From: CAVRAZ01 sp963719135
GTDB lineage: Bacteria; Pseudomonadota; Gammaproteobacteria; DSM-19610
NCBI GenBank assembly: GCA_963719135.1
Contig: CAVRAZ010000001.1
Location: forward strand, 930,001 to 994,000
DNA: 64,000 nt
Direction of reading: 5' to 3'
The position numbers and the translations under genes are program-made. Under the pieces are notes generated by a model. That model ran no database searches. It saw nothing but the letters and a program-made list of their open reading frames with translations, and was not told the DNA's origin. This document shows, one piece after another, positions 25,170 to 33,217 of the stretch (the first letter of the stretch is position 1; every line of letters starts with the position of its first letter).

Positions 25170-25200
25170 GAGGCGGCGCAAGCCGCCTCATTTGCTTTTC
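25170..25200 (+). terminator. Intrinsic terminator after beta-barrel paralogue 2
   Basis: GAGGCGGC and GCCGCCTC form a perfect 8-base stem around GCAA (25170-25189), followed by ATTTGCTTTTCC. Confidence 0.82.
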
Positions 25201-25282
25201 CTCACAATTCATCTCCATCGAGTCCAACGTTTTCCTGTCACTCTGCGTTATCTGGTGAACGTTCAACCCCATCGGAGCGCCC

Positions 25283-25930
25283 ATGAAGAACCTCAAGGTT
25301 TCCCTCACCGGGACGGTGGCTGCTCTGGGGCTCGTCATCACCGCGGCAGCGATACTTCCCGCTTGCGCCCAGGGACAGAATGCCACGCTCACAGGCACCT
25401 GGAAACTCAACCAGGAGAGAAGCGCCGAGGAACGAAAGGCAGAGACCGGCAAGGATCCCGAGCTGCTTCGGGGCCGGGGCAAGCCTGCCGTCGGGATGGA
25501 CGGCCGGGCCCGTGGTGGTGGCGGAGGAGCGCCGCCCGAACCCGCCGCTGGCGGCGGTGGTCGGGGAGGGCCCGGTGGCCTTGGGGCCATGTCTCCCTAT
25601 GCGCGATCACCCCGGCAGCTCGCCATCGCCCAGACCGATTCGACCGTCACGATCACGACACCGGACGGACGAACCGAGGACCTGTATCTCGACGGGCGCA
25701 AGGCGAAGCTCGAGATCCCCGGCGCCGAGCCCATTGAAACGTCCGCCCGATGGAAGGGCGGAAAGCTCATCCTCGAGCGCAAGTTCGGGAGCACGGGAAG
25801 CGTGCGGGAAACCTATTTCCTGGGTGCTGAAGGCAAGGAGCTCGAAGTGGATGTTCGCATCACCGGGGCGGAGCTCACCCAGCCCATGGATATGAAGCGG
25901 GTGTACGACCTCGTACCTCCGGGGAACTGA
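25283..25930 (+). CDS. Secreted protein with Gly-rich insert, unknown
   Basis: A 215-residue protein with a signal peptide and possible lipobox (AAAILPAC). After GTWKLNQERS comes a Gly/Ala/Pro-rich low-complexity segment (about residues 75-105), then strands such as SVTITTPDGRTEDLYLDGR and GGKLILERKF, suggesting a beta-sandwich (lipocalin-like) core. No family is named with confidence. Its stop lies 3 bases before the TonB-type receptor ATG, so the two form an operon and may act together at the outer membrane. Confidence 0.75.
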   Translation: MKNLKVSLTGTVAALGLVITAAAILPACAQGQNATLTGTWKLNQERSAEERKAETGKDPELLRGRGKPAVGMDGRARGGGGGAPPEPAAGGGGRGGPGGLGAMSPYARSPRQLAIAQTDSTVTITTPDGRTEDLYLDGRKAKLEIPGAEPIETSARWKGGKLILERKFGSTGSVRETYFLGAEGKELEVDVRITGAELTQPMDMKRVYDLVPPGN

Positions 25931-25933
25931 TTG

Positions 25934-28900
25934 ATGGCATTTCGTGGCCTGGTATTCTCCGCCCTCCTGGCGATCGGCCTTCCGGTCCTTGGTCCTTCCG
26001 TTGTCCTCGCCCAGGTGGGCACGACGACCGACGTCCTCACCGGGGTCGTCAAGGATGAAGCCGGGCAGCCGGTCGTCGATGCGGTGGTCGAAGCGACCTC
26101 GTTCGAGACCCAGGTCATGCGGACGGCCAAGACGGACTCCCGGGGCCGGTACACGCTGCTGTTCCCCGATGGTGGCGGACAGTATCGCCTGATCATTCGG
26201 GCCATCGGCAAGACACCGGTGATGCGCACCATTGCCCGATTGGCAGATGAGGACCGCCTGGTCACCAACATCACGCTGGGCCAGGTTCCTACCAGGCTGC
26301 AGGACGTGAACGTCCGGGCCAACCGGGGCGGGGTGGGTGACGCCGCGGGAGGCGGTCCCCCGACCCCGGGCTCCACCGAGCGGAACCTGACCCCGAACCA
26401 GACCGCCAAGCTGCCGATCGACGCCAGCGACCTCGCGGTCCTGGCGACTCTCGCTCCCGGGGTCGTCGCCATCCCGGGCAACGACTCCACCGCCGCTTCG
26501 TTCTCGGTGGCGGGCCAGCGGCCCTCGAGCAACAGCACCACCCTGGACGGGCTGACCTTCGGCGGCGCGAGCGTGCCCCAGGACGCGGTTCGTAACACGC
26601 GAGTCATCACCAACAGCTACGACGTCGCGCGGGGTCAGTTCAGCGGGGGCCAGGTGGCCACCACGACCAAGAGCGGCACCAACCGGTTCCAGGGCACCGC
26701 GAATTACTCGCTCCGGGATCGCGATCTGTCGGTCACCCCGGGAGACAGCACCGCCTTCGGCCAGGCCTACAACCAGAACCAGCTCTCCGCCGGGTTCGGC
26801 GGCCCGCTGATCGCCAACCGGGTCTTCTACTTCCTTTCGGGCCAGGGCCGGGTCCGGAACGACGGACTCCAGTCTCTCCTCTCCGCCTCCCCGGCGACCA
26901 TGGGCCGGCTCGGGCTCGCGCCCGACTCGGCCAGCCGATTCCTGTCGTATCTCCGCGAGACCGGCCTGCCGCTCCTGGCGGAGGACAGCACCGGAAGCCG
27001 GACCTCGGACAACTACTCCGGGTTAGGGCGGGTGGACCTCAGCCTCACCGGGAACCACACCCTCGCGCTCCGGGGGGACTGGCGCCTGACCCGCACCGAG
27101 CCGACCGGCGTCGGCGCCCTCTCGGTCCCGGCGAGCGGCGGGCTCACGAAATCCACCGGCGGCGGGATCATGGCCACCATGAGCTCGCGGTTCGGCAACA
27201 AGGTCATCAACGAGCTCCGGAGCTACTACTCGCTGAGCGATCAGCATGGCGAGGCGTTCAACGAGCTTCCCCAGGGACGGGTCCAGGTCTTCTCGGTCCT
27301 GGACAATGGGACCAACTCGGTTTCCAACCTCAGCTTTGGGGGGAACTCCGGACTCTCCCAGAAGCGCTCCAGCCGGTCGATCGAAATCAGTGAAGAGCTG
27401 TCGCTCCTCCCGGGTGACGCCTCGCACCGCCTCAAGCTGGGCGCCCTGTTCAGCCGGGGAACTTCGAGCCAGGTGGTGGGAAGCAACCTCACCGGGACGT
27501 TCACGTTCATTTCGCTGGCCGACCTGGAAGCGGGCCGGGCCTCGAGCTTCACCCGGACCCTGCAACCCACCGACCGGAACAGCACCAGCCTCAACACCGC
27601 CCTCTACTTCGGCGATACCTGGCGGGTGAGCCGGGCCCTGCAGGTGACCTATGGGGGGCGCCTCGAGCGCTCCCGCTTCGGCCACGAGCCGGCCTACAAT
27701 CCGCTGGTCGAGGAAGTCTTCGGCTATCGCACCGATCGCCTCCCCAGCGAAACCCATTTCAGCCCGCGGGCCGGCTTCACCTACACCATCGCGAGCGGCG
27801 ATGAGTTTCCGGCCGCGCCGCTGCTCACCCTCCGGGGCGGTTTTGGAGAGTTCCGCAGCCCGATTCCAAGTTCGCTGGCCGCCGCGGCCCAGGCCGCGAC
27901 CGGGTTGGCGGGATCGGAACAGCAGCTCGTCTGCGTCGGGGATGCGGTTCCCTTCCCCAACTGGGACGGGTACCTCAACGACCCCTCGACGATTCCCTCC
28001 GCCTGTCTCGATGGGGTCGACACCGCGTTGCCGACCCAGAGCCCCACGGTCACCGTGTTCGACCAGCGATTCGGCGCCCCCCGCGCATGGCGTGGCACCT
28101 TCGGCGCGCAGCATCGCTTCGGGACCTGGATCCTGTCCCTCGATCTGAGCTGGGCCCGGGGGCTCAGCCAGTCAGGCTTCACCGATCAGAATCTGGGGCC
28201 GAGCCAGTTTTCGATGAGCTCCGAGGGTGGCCGGCCGGTCTTCGTGCCATCGGCGCTCATCGATACCTATTCCGGCGTTTCGCCGCTCGCAGGCTCGCGG
28301 CGGGACGCCCGGTTTGGCCAGGTGCTCCTGCTCGATTCCCGGCTGGGCTCGCAGTCCACCGGCGCCACCCTGAGCGCGAACGGTACCACCCATGGCGGCA
28401 TCGTCCTCCAGGCGAGCTACACCTGGAGCAGGTCGCGCGACCAGTCGTCTTCTTCCGAAGGTGGCGGCTCCCGGGGCTTTGCCGGTCAGACCGCCGGATT
28501 CGATCCGAACGCCCGGGATTGGGCCCGGAGCGACTTCGAACGCCGCCATTCGTTCTTGTCGATAGCCACCTGGCCGATGACCGCGGCGCTGGAGCTGACC
28601 GGCATCGGGCGACTGACCTCGGGCACGCCGTTCACGCCACTGGTGAGCGGTGACATCAATGGGGACGGCGCCCGGAACAACGACCGCGCATTCATCTTCA
28701 ACCCGGCCAGCGCCCCGGATACCGCCATCGCCAATGGCATGACTCGCCTGCTCTCCGGCTCGTCGGGCGCGGCGCGCAAGTGCCTGGAGTCGCAGATGGG
28801 CACGATCGCGGCGCGCAACAGCTGCATCGGGCCCTGGCAACCGTCGCTCGATCTTCAGCTCAATTACCGGCCCGCCGTGCTGGGGCTGAACCGCCGGCTC

Positions 28901-29680
28901 ACCCTTTCGCTGGTGACCCAGAATCTGCTCGCCGGGGTGGACCAGCTGGTGCATGGCGCGAGCAATCTCCACGGCTGGGGCCAGATTGCCCGTCCGTCTC
29001 CGACCCTGCTGTCGGTGACCGGCTTCGACCCGGCCCAGCAGCGGTTCCTGTACACGGTGAACGAGCGCTTCGGGGCCACCTCGTCCAATACCACCGCCTT
29101 CCGGAGTCCCTTCCAGCTCGGCATCCAGCTGCGCTACGCGCTGGGCGGGTTCGGCGGGTTCGGCGGGTTAGGCGGAGGCGGCTTTGGAGGAGGGTTCCGC
29201 GGGGCGGGCGGCGGGGGCGGGGGCGGGGGGGGTGGATTCGGGGGCGGGTTCGGCGGAGGCGCCGGCGCGGGGGGAGCGGGCGCCGGCGGCGGAGACTTTG
29301 CCAGCCGGTTCGCCACCCTGGCGCCCAACCCGATCAAACAGATGCTCGATCTCCGGGTCGGTCTCCGGCTCACCGATCAGCAGGATTCCAGCCTGACCCG
29401 GGTCTCCGATTCGCTTACCGCGGAAAACTCCGCCCTGGCCAAGGAACTCCAGGCCGAGCTCGCCAAGATGGGCGCCAACGTGGATCCGGGCCGGATGATG
29501 GCAGTGATCCGCCCGAAGCTGGACCAGGCCCGGAAGAACCTCGAGAGAGCGCTCGCCGAGGCGAAGGCTCTCCTGACCGAGGAGCAGTGGAACTATCTCC
29601 CCGAGCGGGTCCGGAGTCCGGGGTTTCTGGGGGGAACGCGGCGAGAGGGCGAGAACCGGCGCCCGCCTCAGGGAACGTAG
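25934..29680 (+). CDS. TonB-dependent receptor-like protein with carboxypeptidase-regulatory domain and extra C-terminal domain
   Basis: A 1248-residue outer-membrane protein. Order: signal peptide ending VLAQV; carboxypeptidase-regulatory beta-sandwich (about 35-115: LTGVVKDEAGQPVVDAVVEA); plug-like region with TTLDGLTFGGASVPQ; a long beta-barrel whose last aromatic strand is about FQLGIQLRYAL. The chain does not end there. A Gly-rich tract of about 60 residues follows, then a helical segment of about 110 residues with LTDQQDSSLTRVSDSL and ALLTEEQWNYLPERV, similar to Spy/CpxP-type periplasmic domains. Such proteins usually import large ligands; the substrate is unknown. ATG 25934 is chosen over TTG 25931. 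Confidence 0.9.
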   Translation: MAFRGLVFSALLAIGLPVLGPSVVLAQVGTTTDVLTGVVKDEAGQPVVDAVVEATSFETQVMRTAKTDSRGRYTLLFPDGGGQYRLIIRAIGKTPVMRTIARLADEDRLVTNITLGQVPTRLQDVNVRANRGGVGDAAGGGPPTPGSTERNLTPNQTAKLPIDASDLAVLATLAPGVVAIPGNDSTAASFSVAGQRPSSNSTTLDGLTFGGASVPQDAVRNTRVITNSYDVARGQFSGGQVATTTKSGTNRFQGTANYSLRDRDLSVTPGDSTAFGQAYNQNQLSAGFGGPLIANRVFYFLSGQGRVRNDGLQSLLSASPATMGRLGLAPDSASRFLSYLRETGLPLLAEDSTGSRTSDNYSGLGRVDLSLTGNHTLALRGDWRLTRTEPTGVGALSVPASGGLTKSTGGGIMATMSSRFGNKVINELRSYYSLSDQHGEAFNELPQGRVQVFSVLDNGTNSVSNLSFGGNSGLSQKRSSRSIEISEELSLLPGDASHRLKLGALFSRGTSSQVVGSNLTGTFTFISLADLEAGRASSFTRTLQPTDRNSTSLNTALYFGDTWRVSRALQVTYGGRLERSRFGHEPAYNPLVEEVFGYRTDRLPSETHFSPRAGFTYTIASGDEFPAAPLLTLRGGFGEFRSPIPSSLAAAAQAATGLAGSEQQLVCVGDAVPFPNWDGYLNDPSTIPSACLDGVDTALPTQSPTVTVFDQRFGAPRAWRGTFGAQHRFGTWILSLDLSWARGLSQSGFTDQNLGPSQFSMSSEGGRPVFVPSALIDTYSGVSPLAGSRRDARFGQVLLLDSRLGSQSTGATLSANGTTHGGIVLQASYTWSRSRDQSSSSEGGGSRGFAGQTAGFDPNARDWARSDFERRHSFLSIATWPMTAALELTGIGRLTSGTPFTPLVSGDINGDGARNNDRAFIFNPASAPDTAIANGMTRLLSGSSGAARKCLESQMGTIAARNSCIGPWQPSLDLQLNYRPAVLGLNRRLTLSLVTQNLLAGVDQLVHGASNLHGWGQIARPSPTLLSVTGFDPAQQRFLYTVNERFGATSSNTTAFRSPFQLGIQLRYALGGFGGFGGLGGGGFGGGFRGAGGGGGGGGGGFGGGFGGGAGAGGAGAGGGDFASRFATLAPNPIKQMLDLRVGLRLTDQQDSSLTRVSDSLTAENSALAKELQAELAKMGANVDPGRMMAVIRPKLDQARKNLERALAEAKALLTEEQWNYLPERVRSPGFLGGTRREGENRRPPQGT

Positions 29681-30423
29681 CGGCCGAGGTTCATGGTGAG
29701 TCCGGCGTAAAGCGCGTCGGGCTGGGGACCGCTGACCCCGAGGATTCCACCGACATCGAGGACCAGCCAGGGCCTGATTGTCAGGGTCGGCCCCGCGAGC
29801 AACGCCACGGTTGAGGCGCTGCCCGCGGGGCCCCTGGTTTCGGGATAGCCGAACCACTCGACGACCCACCCGACCGGCCCCTTCGCCACCCCGCCGAACG
29901 AGGCCGTCCACAGGGTCGCGGTGCGGGGCGCCTCGCTGCCATCACCCGACCTCCGGGTTATGCCGGCGTTCAGGTCCATCGCGACCGGCCCGAGAGCCCG
30001 GCTCCAGATCAGAAGCAGCGAGACATCCGTGGTGCCGGTGCCGCGGCCCCGCAGACGTGAGCCGGTAGGAACCTTGATGGACGGAAACACCGCGAATCCA
30101 GCGCCGAGCCTCATCTTGACCCCGGCGCCGAAGTCGCCCGGGCCGATACCGGTTCCCGACGGCGCCACCAGCGGAAGCAGCACGCCGAGCTGGAATCGAT
30201 GGCCGATCCCGAACTTGAAGAGCGTCGGGACGCTGGTCAGGACGGTGCGGTCGGGCAGGCGGTCGAGCTCGACGCCGGTCTCGAGCTCGACATAACCCGA
30301 CGCAACGGTCTGCGCGTGGGTCGCGACGGTGGGCCGTTCCGGGAGCGCGGTGCGGGGATCAGCCTGGGCCCCCAAGGCTCCGGGCGCCAGCAGGAGACCG
30401 AGGAACAGGCTCTTCCCGGTCAC
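29668..30423 (-). CDS. Outer-membrane beta-barrel protein, transporter-like
   Basis: A 251-residue protein with signal peptide (SLFLGLLLAPGALGAQ). The mature part alternates hydrophobic residues with polar turns (FKFGIGHRFQLGVLLPLV, GDFGAGVKMRLG, GFAVFPSIKVPTGS) and ends in LYAGLTMNLGRYVP, as in barrels annotated as MetA-pathway phenol degradation or transporter-like. The stop overlaps the convergent TonB-type gene by 13 bases. It lies 10 bases downstream of mntH on the same strand, so it may be cotranscribed and help metal uptake across the outer membrane. Confidence 0.75.
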   Translation of the reverse strand: MTGKSLFLGLLLAPGALGAQADPRTALPERPTVATHAQTVASGYVELETGVELDRLPDRTVLTSVPTLFKFGIGHRFQLGVLLPLVAPSGTGIGPGDFGAGVKMRLGAGFAVFPSIKVPTGSRLRGRGTGTTDVSLLLIWSRALGPVAMDLNAGITRRSGDGSEAPRTATLWTASFGGVAKGPVGWVVEWFGYPETRGPAGSASTVALLAGPTLTIRPWLVLDVGGILGVSGPQPDALYAGLTMNLGRYVP

Positions 30424-30433
30424 CGACGACCGG

Positions 30434-31789
30434 CTATAGCCATTCGGTCGCCGCCTGGACCAGAAGCCAGGTGTTGAGTCCGATAATCGCCACCGCCACG
30501 GTCCACGACGTCGCCGCCAGCAGTTTCCCGTTGGCGAAGGCGCCCATCTTGCCTTTCTCTCCGGTGAACTTGACCAGCGGCACCACCGCGAAGGAAAGCT
30601 GGAGACTCAGCACCACCTGGCTCAGGATCAGCAGCGCGCCGATCCCCTTCTCTCCATAGAGAGCGGTCACGATCACCGCGGGAATGATCGCGATGAGCCG
30701 GGTGATCAGCCGGCGGAGCCAGGGAGGCAGCCGGATGTTGAGGAACCCCTCCATCACGATCTGCCCCGCCAGGGTCCCCGTGATGGTCGAATTCTGCCCC
30801 GAGGCCAGCAGCGCGACCGCGAACAGGGCGCTCGCGATCCCGGTGCCGAGGAGGGGCGCCAGCAGGTGGTAGGCATCCCCGATGTCGGCGACATCCTGAT
30901 GCCCGGTGGAATGGAACGTGGCAGCCGCCAGGATCAGGATCGCGCCGTTGATGAAGAACGCGAACAGCAGGGCAAGGGTCGAATCCAGGGTCGCGAAGCG
31001 AATGGCCTCCCGCTTGGACGCCTCGTCGGGGAGCACGTGGCGGGTTTGCACGATCGAGCTGTGCAGGTAGAGGTTGTGGGGCATCACCGTGGCCCCCAGA
31101 ATCCCGATCGCGATGTACAGCATCGCGGGATTGGTCACGACTTCTCCCCGGGGAATCAAGCCGGCGCCCATCCCGAGCAAATCCGGTTTGGCGAGGAACA
31201 ACTCGATCGCGAAGCAGACCCCGATCGTCGCGATTAGCGCGATGACCAGGGCCTCGAGGTACCGGAAGCCGCGGTGCTGGAGCAGCAGGATCAGCAGCAC
31301 GTCCCCCGCGGTGAGGCACACCCCCCAGAGCAAGGGAATCCCGAACAGCAGATTCAGCGCGATGGCCGACCCGATCACCTCGGCCAGGTCGCACGCCGCG
31401 ATCGCAATCTCGCACAGGACCCAGAGCACGAAGCTGGTCCGCCGGGAGTAGTGATCTCGACACGCCTGGGCCAGATCACGTCCGCTCACCACCCCGAGCT
31501 TGACCGCGAGCGACTGGAGCAGGATCGCCATCAGGTTGGAGATCAGCACGACGCTGAGCAGGGTGTAACCGAACCGCGCCCCGCCGGCCAGATCGGTGGC
31601 CCAGTTGCCGGGATCCATGTACCCCACCGCCACCATGTAGCCCGGCCCGAGGAATGCGAGCGCCTTGCGCCAGAAGCCGGCACCCTTGGGAATCCGGATG
31701 GTCTGATAGGACTCGGGGAGCGAGGGGCGCTCCCGCGGGTAACGCCACCCGGTCAGACCATCGAGGAATCTCCCCGGCGCGGCGCTCAC
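30434..31789 (-). CDS. mntH: Nramp-family Mn2+/Fe2+ transporter
   Basis: A 451-residue, 11-span proton-coupled divalent metal transporter. The metal site in helix 1 is YMDPGNWATDL (Asp and Asn ligands) and in helix 6 is GATVMPHNLYLHS (Met and His). The transport signature is also seen in ALLASGQNSTITGTLAGQIVMEG. Its ATG overlaps the mntR stop by 4 bases, so regulator and transporter are made from one message under a metal-responsive operator at 32544-32565. Mn2+ is the likely physiological substrate. Confidence 0.94.
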   Translation of the reverse strand: MSAAPGRFLDGLTGWRYPRERPSLPESYQTIRIPKGAGFWRKALAFLGPGYMVAVGYMDPGNWATDLAGGARFGYTLLSVVLISNLMAILLQSLAVKLGVVSGRDLAQACRDHYSRRTSFVLWVLCEIAIAACDLAEVIGSAIALNLLFGIPLLWGVCLTAGDVLLILLLQHRGFRYLEALVIALIATIGVCFAIELFLAKPDLLGMGAGLIPRGEVVTNPAMLYIAIGILGATVMPHNLYLHSSIVQTRHVLPDEASKREAIRFATLDSTLALLFAFFINGAILILAAATFHSTGHQDVADIGDAYHLLAPLLGTGIASALFAVALLASGQNSTITGTLAGQIVMEGFLNIRLPPWLRRLITRLIAIIPAVIVTALYGEKGIGALLILSQVVLSLQLSFAVVPLVKFTGEKGKMGAFANGKLLAATSWTVAVAIIGLNTWLLVQAATEWL

Positions 31790-32454
31790 GAGTCCCCTTC
31801 CCGGCGGCAGAGGATCTGGGCCGCGAGCTCATGGCCCACGACTTCCTCGGTGTCATCTCCGACTCGAAGAACGACCGGGCCGCGGAAGGGGTGGTGCGCG
31901 GTCACCCGGACCCGTTGTCCCGGGGTCAACCGGTGGTCGCGGAGATAGCGGAGCCGGTCGCTCTGGCTCGTGTCCACCCGCCGAATCTCGACGGTCTCTC
32001 CCGCCGGGATCTCGATCAGCGCGGTGTACTCGGATTCCTCCATCGATCCGTCGGCCGCGGGGATCGGATCTCCATGGGGATCGAATCGCGGATCGCCCAG
32101 CGCGGCGGCCATGCGCTCCACCAGGAGGTCGGAGACCGCGTGTTCCAGTCGCTCGGCCTCGTCGTGCACGGTATCCCAGGAATATCCGAGCCGGTCCACC
32201 AGGTAGGCTTCGATCAGCCGGTGACGCCGCACCATGCGAAGCGCGGAGCGGCGTCCCGATTCGGTCAGCACCACCCCGCGGTAGGGCAGGTGCTCCAGCA
32301 ACCCACCATCGGAGAGCCGCTTGATCATCCCGCTCACCGACGCGGGCGACAATCCCAGTCGCTCGGCGATGTCGTTGGTGGACGCCGGCTCCTCACCCGG
32401 AGCGAGGTGATAGATGGCCTTGAGGTAGTCTTCGACGGAGCGGGTTAGGGGCAT
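31786..32454 (-). CDS. mntR: MntR/DtxR-family metal-dependent repressor
   Basis: A 222-residue DtxR-type regulator. The winged helix is VEDYLKAIYHL...TNDIAERLGLSPASVSGMIKRL. The dimerisation and metal domain contains EAYLVDRLGYSWDTVHDEAERLEHAVS (His and Glu ligands). A C-terminal FeoA/SH3-like domain follows (EIPAGETVEIRRV...GQRVRV), as in IdeR and long MntR. The start at 32454 gives the family N-terminus MPLTRSVEDYL but lacks a Shine-Dalgarno; an in-frame ATG at 32526, close to the mapped promoter, would add 24 residues including HSDHSDHSD. It represses itself and mntH. Confidence 0.92.
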   Translation of the reverse strand: MPLTRSVEDYLKAIYHLAPGEEPASTNDIAERLGLSPASVSGMIKRLSDGGLLEHLPYRGVVLTESGRRSALRMVRRHRLIEAYLVDRLGYSWDTVHDEAERLEHAVSDLLVERMAAALGDPRFDPHGDPIPAADGSMEESEYTALIEIPAGETVEIRRVDTSQSDRLRYLRDHRLTPGQRVRVTAHHPFRGPVVLRVGDDTEEVVGHELAAQILCRREGDS

Positions 32455-32463
32455 TGATAGACG

Positions 32464-32490
32464 GTCAGAGTGGTCAGAGTGGTCAGAGTG
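32464..32490. repeat. 9-base tandem repeat in the mntR leader
   Basis: GTCAGAGTG is present three times in succession (plus strand). In the reading frame of mntR it would encode His-Ser-Asp three times if translation starts at the upstream ATG 32526. It may otherwise be untranslated leader. Slippage could vary the copy number in steps of three residues. Confidence 0.75.
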
Positions 32491-32543
32491 GCCCGCGACG
32501 CGGTGCTGATACCGAAACAGCTCCATGTGGAATGGCAAAGAGC

Positions 32544-32573
32544 TAATTTAGGTATGACTAAATTAAAAGTCAA
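32544..32573 (-). promoter_or_regulatory. mntR-mntH promoter with palindromic metal-regulator operator
   Basis: On the minus strand TTGACT (32568-32573) and TAAATT (32545-32550) are separated by exactly 17 bases, a good sigma-70 type promoter. A perfect inverted repeat TAATTTAG-N6-CTAAATTA (32544-32565) covers the -10 box and most of the spacer. The TTTAGG...CTAAA core resembles DtxR/MntR boxes. Bound repressor would block RNA polymerase directly. The block is strikingly AT-rich for this genome. Confidence 0.75.
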
Positions 32574-32604
32574 TATTTGGCGTAATTCATTATTGAATAA
32601 TCAG

Positions 32605-33183
32605 TTACACGGCAAGATCTGGTGCTGCGATCTGGAGAAAGGAGGTCAGGATCCGCTCGGTGAGGCCCCAGACGACGCCAATTCCCAGGTGATACCCTGC
32701 CATCCGGACCAGGGTGCCGTGCCGGGCGTGCTCGGTGGGGCCATGCACCCCCGGACGGACCAGATCGGCGATCGGCACCCAGGCCGCCGCGGCGACTTCC
32801 CGGTTCGGAACCAGGGTTTCCCGTCGGGAGATGGCAAAGACGAAGGGACGCACCACGATGGGGGGAAGGATTGGCGAGCTGGGCGCCAGATCGTCCAGCC
32901 TGCCGAGCATCGAGCCCGCCGGGAGCAGCAGGCCGACCTCCTCGCTGGTTTCCCGCTCCGCGGTCGCCTGGAGATCACGATCGCCGGGGCCGGCCCGGCC
33001 ACCGGGCAGCGCGACGTGTCCCGACCACACATCTCCATCCCGCTCGGCCCGGCGAATCAGGAGCATCGCATCGGGATCGGGAGCGAGCACCAGGGCTACC
33101 GCCGCGCGCGGTCGCCCGCCGGGAAGATGATCCAGGGGAACGCGGTGAGAGAGCCGGCGGGCCAGCTCCGAGGGATTCAGCAC
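32605..33183 (-). CDS. Nudix hydrolase, coenzyme A pyrophosphatase type
   Basis: A 192-residue Nudix protein. The Nudix box is in GGRAGPGDRDLQATAERETSEEVGL, preceded by LLIRRAERDGDVWSGHVALPGG, the pattern of the CoA/acyl-CoA diphosphatase subgroup (UPF0035). The C-terminal half has LPPIVVRPFVFAI, as in that subgroup. The GTG at 33183 is taken as start because it begins just before the conserved region. It lies 34 bases downstream of the cysteine-repeat protein gene and is probably cotranscribed. Confidence 0.87.
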   Translation of the reverse strand: MLNPSELARRLSHRVPLDHLPGGRPRAAVALVLAPDPDAMLLIRRAERDGDVWSGHVALPGGRAGPGDRDLQATAERETSEEVGLLLPAGSMLGRLDDLAPSSPILPPIVVRPFVFAISRRETLVPNREVAAAAWVPIADLVRPGVHGPTEHARHGTLVRMAGYHLGIGVVWGLTERILTSFLQIAAPDLAV

Positions 33184-33217
33184 GCCCGCAGCGAACCGGG
33201 GGAGGGCCGGCCCGGGA

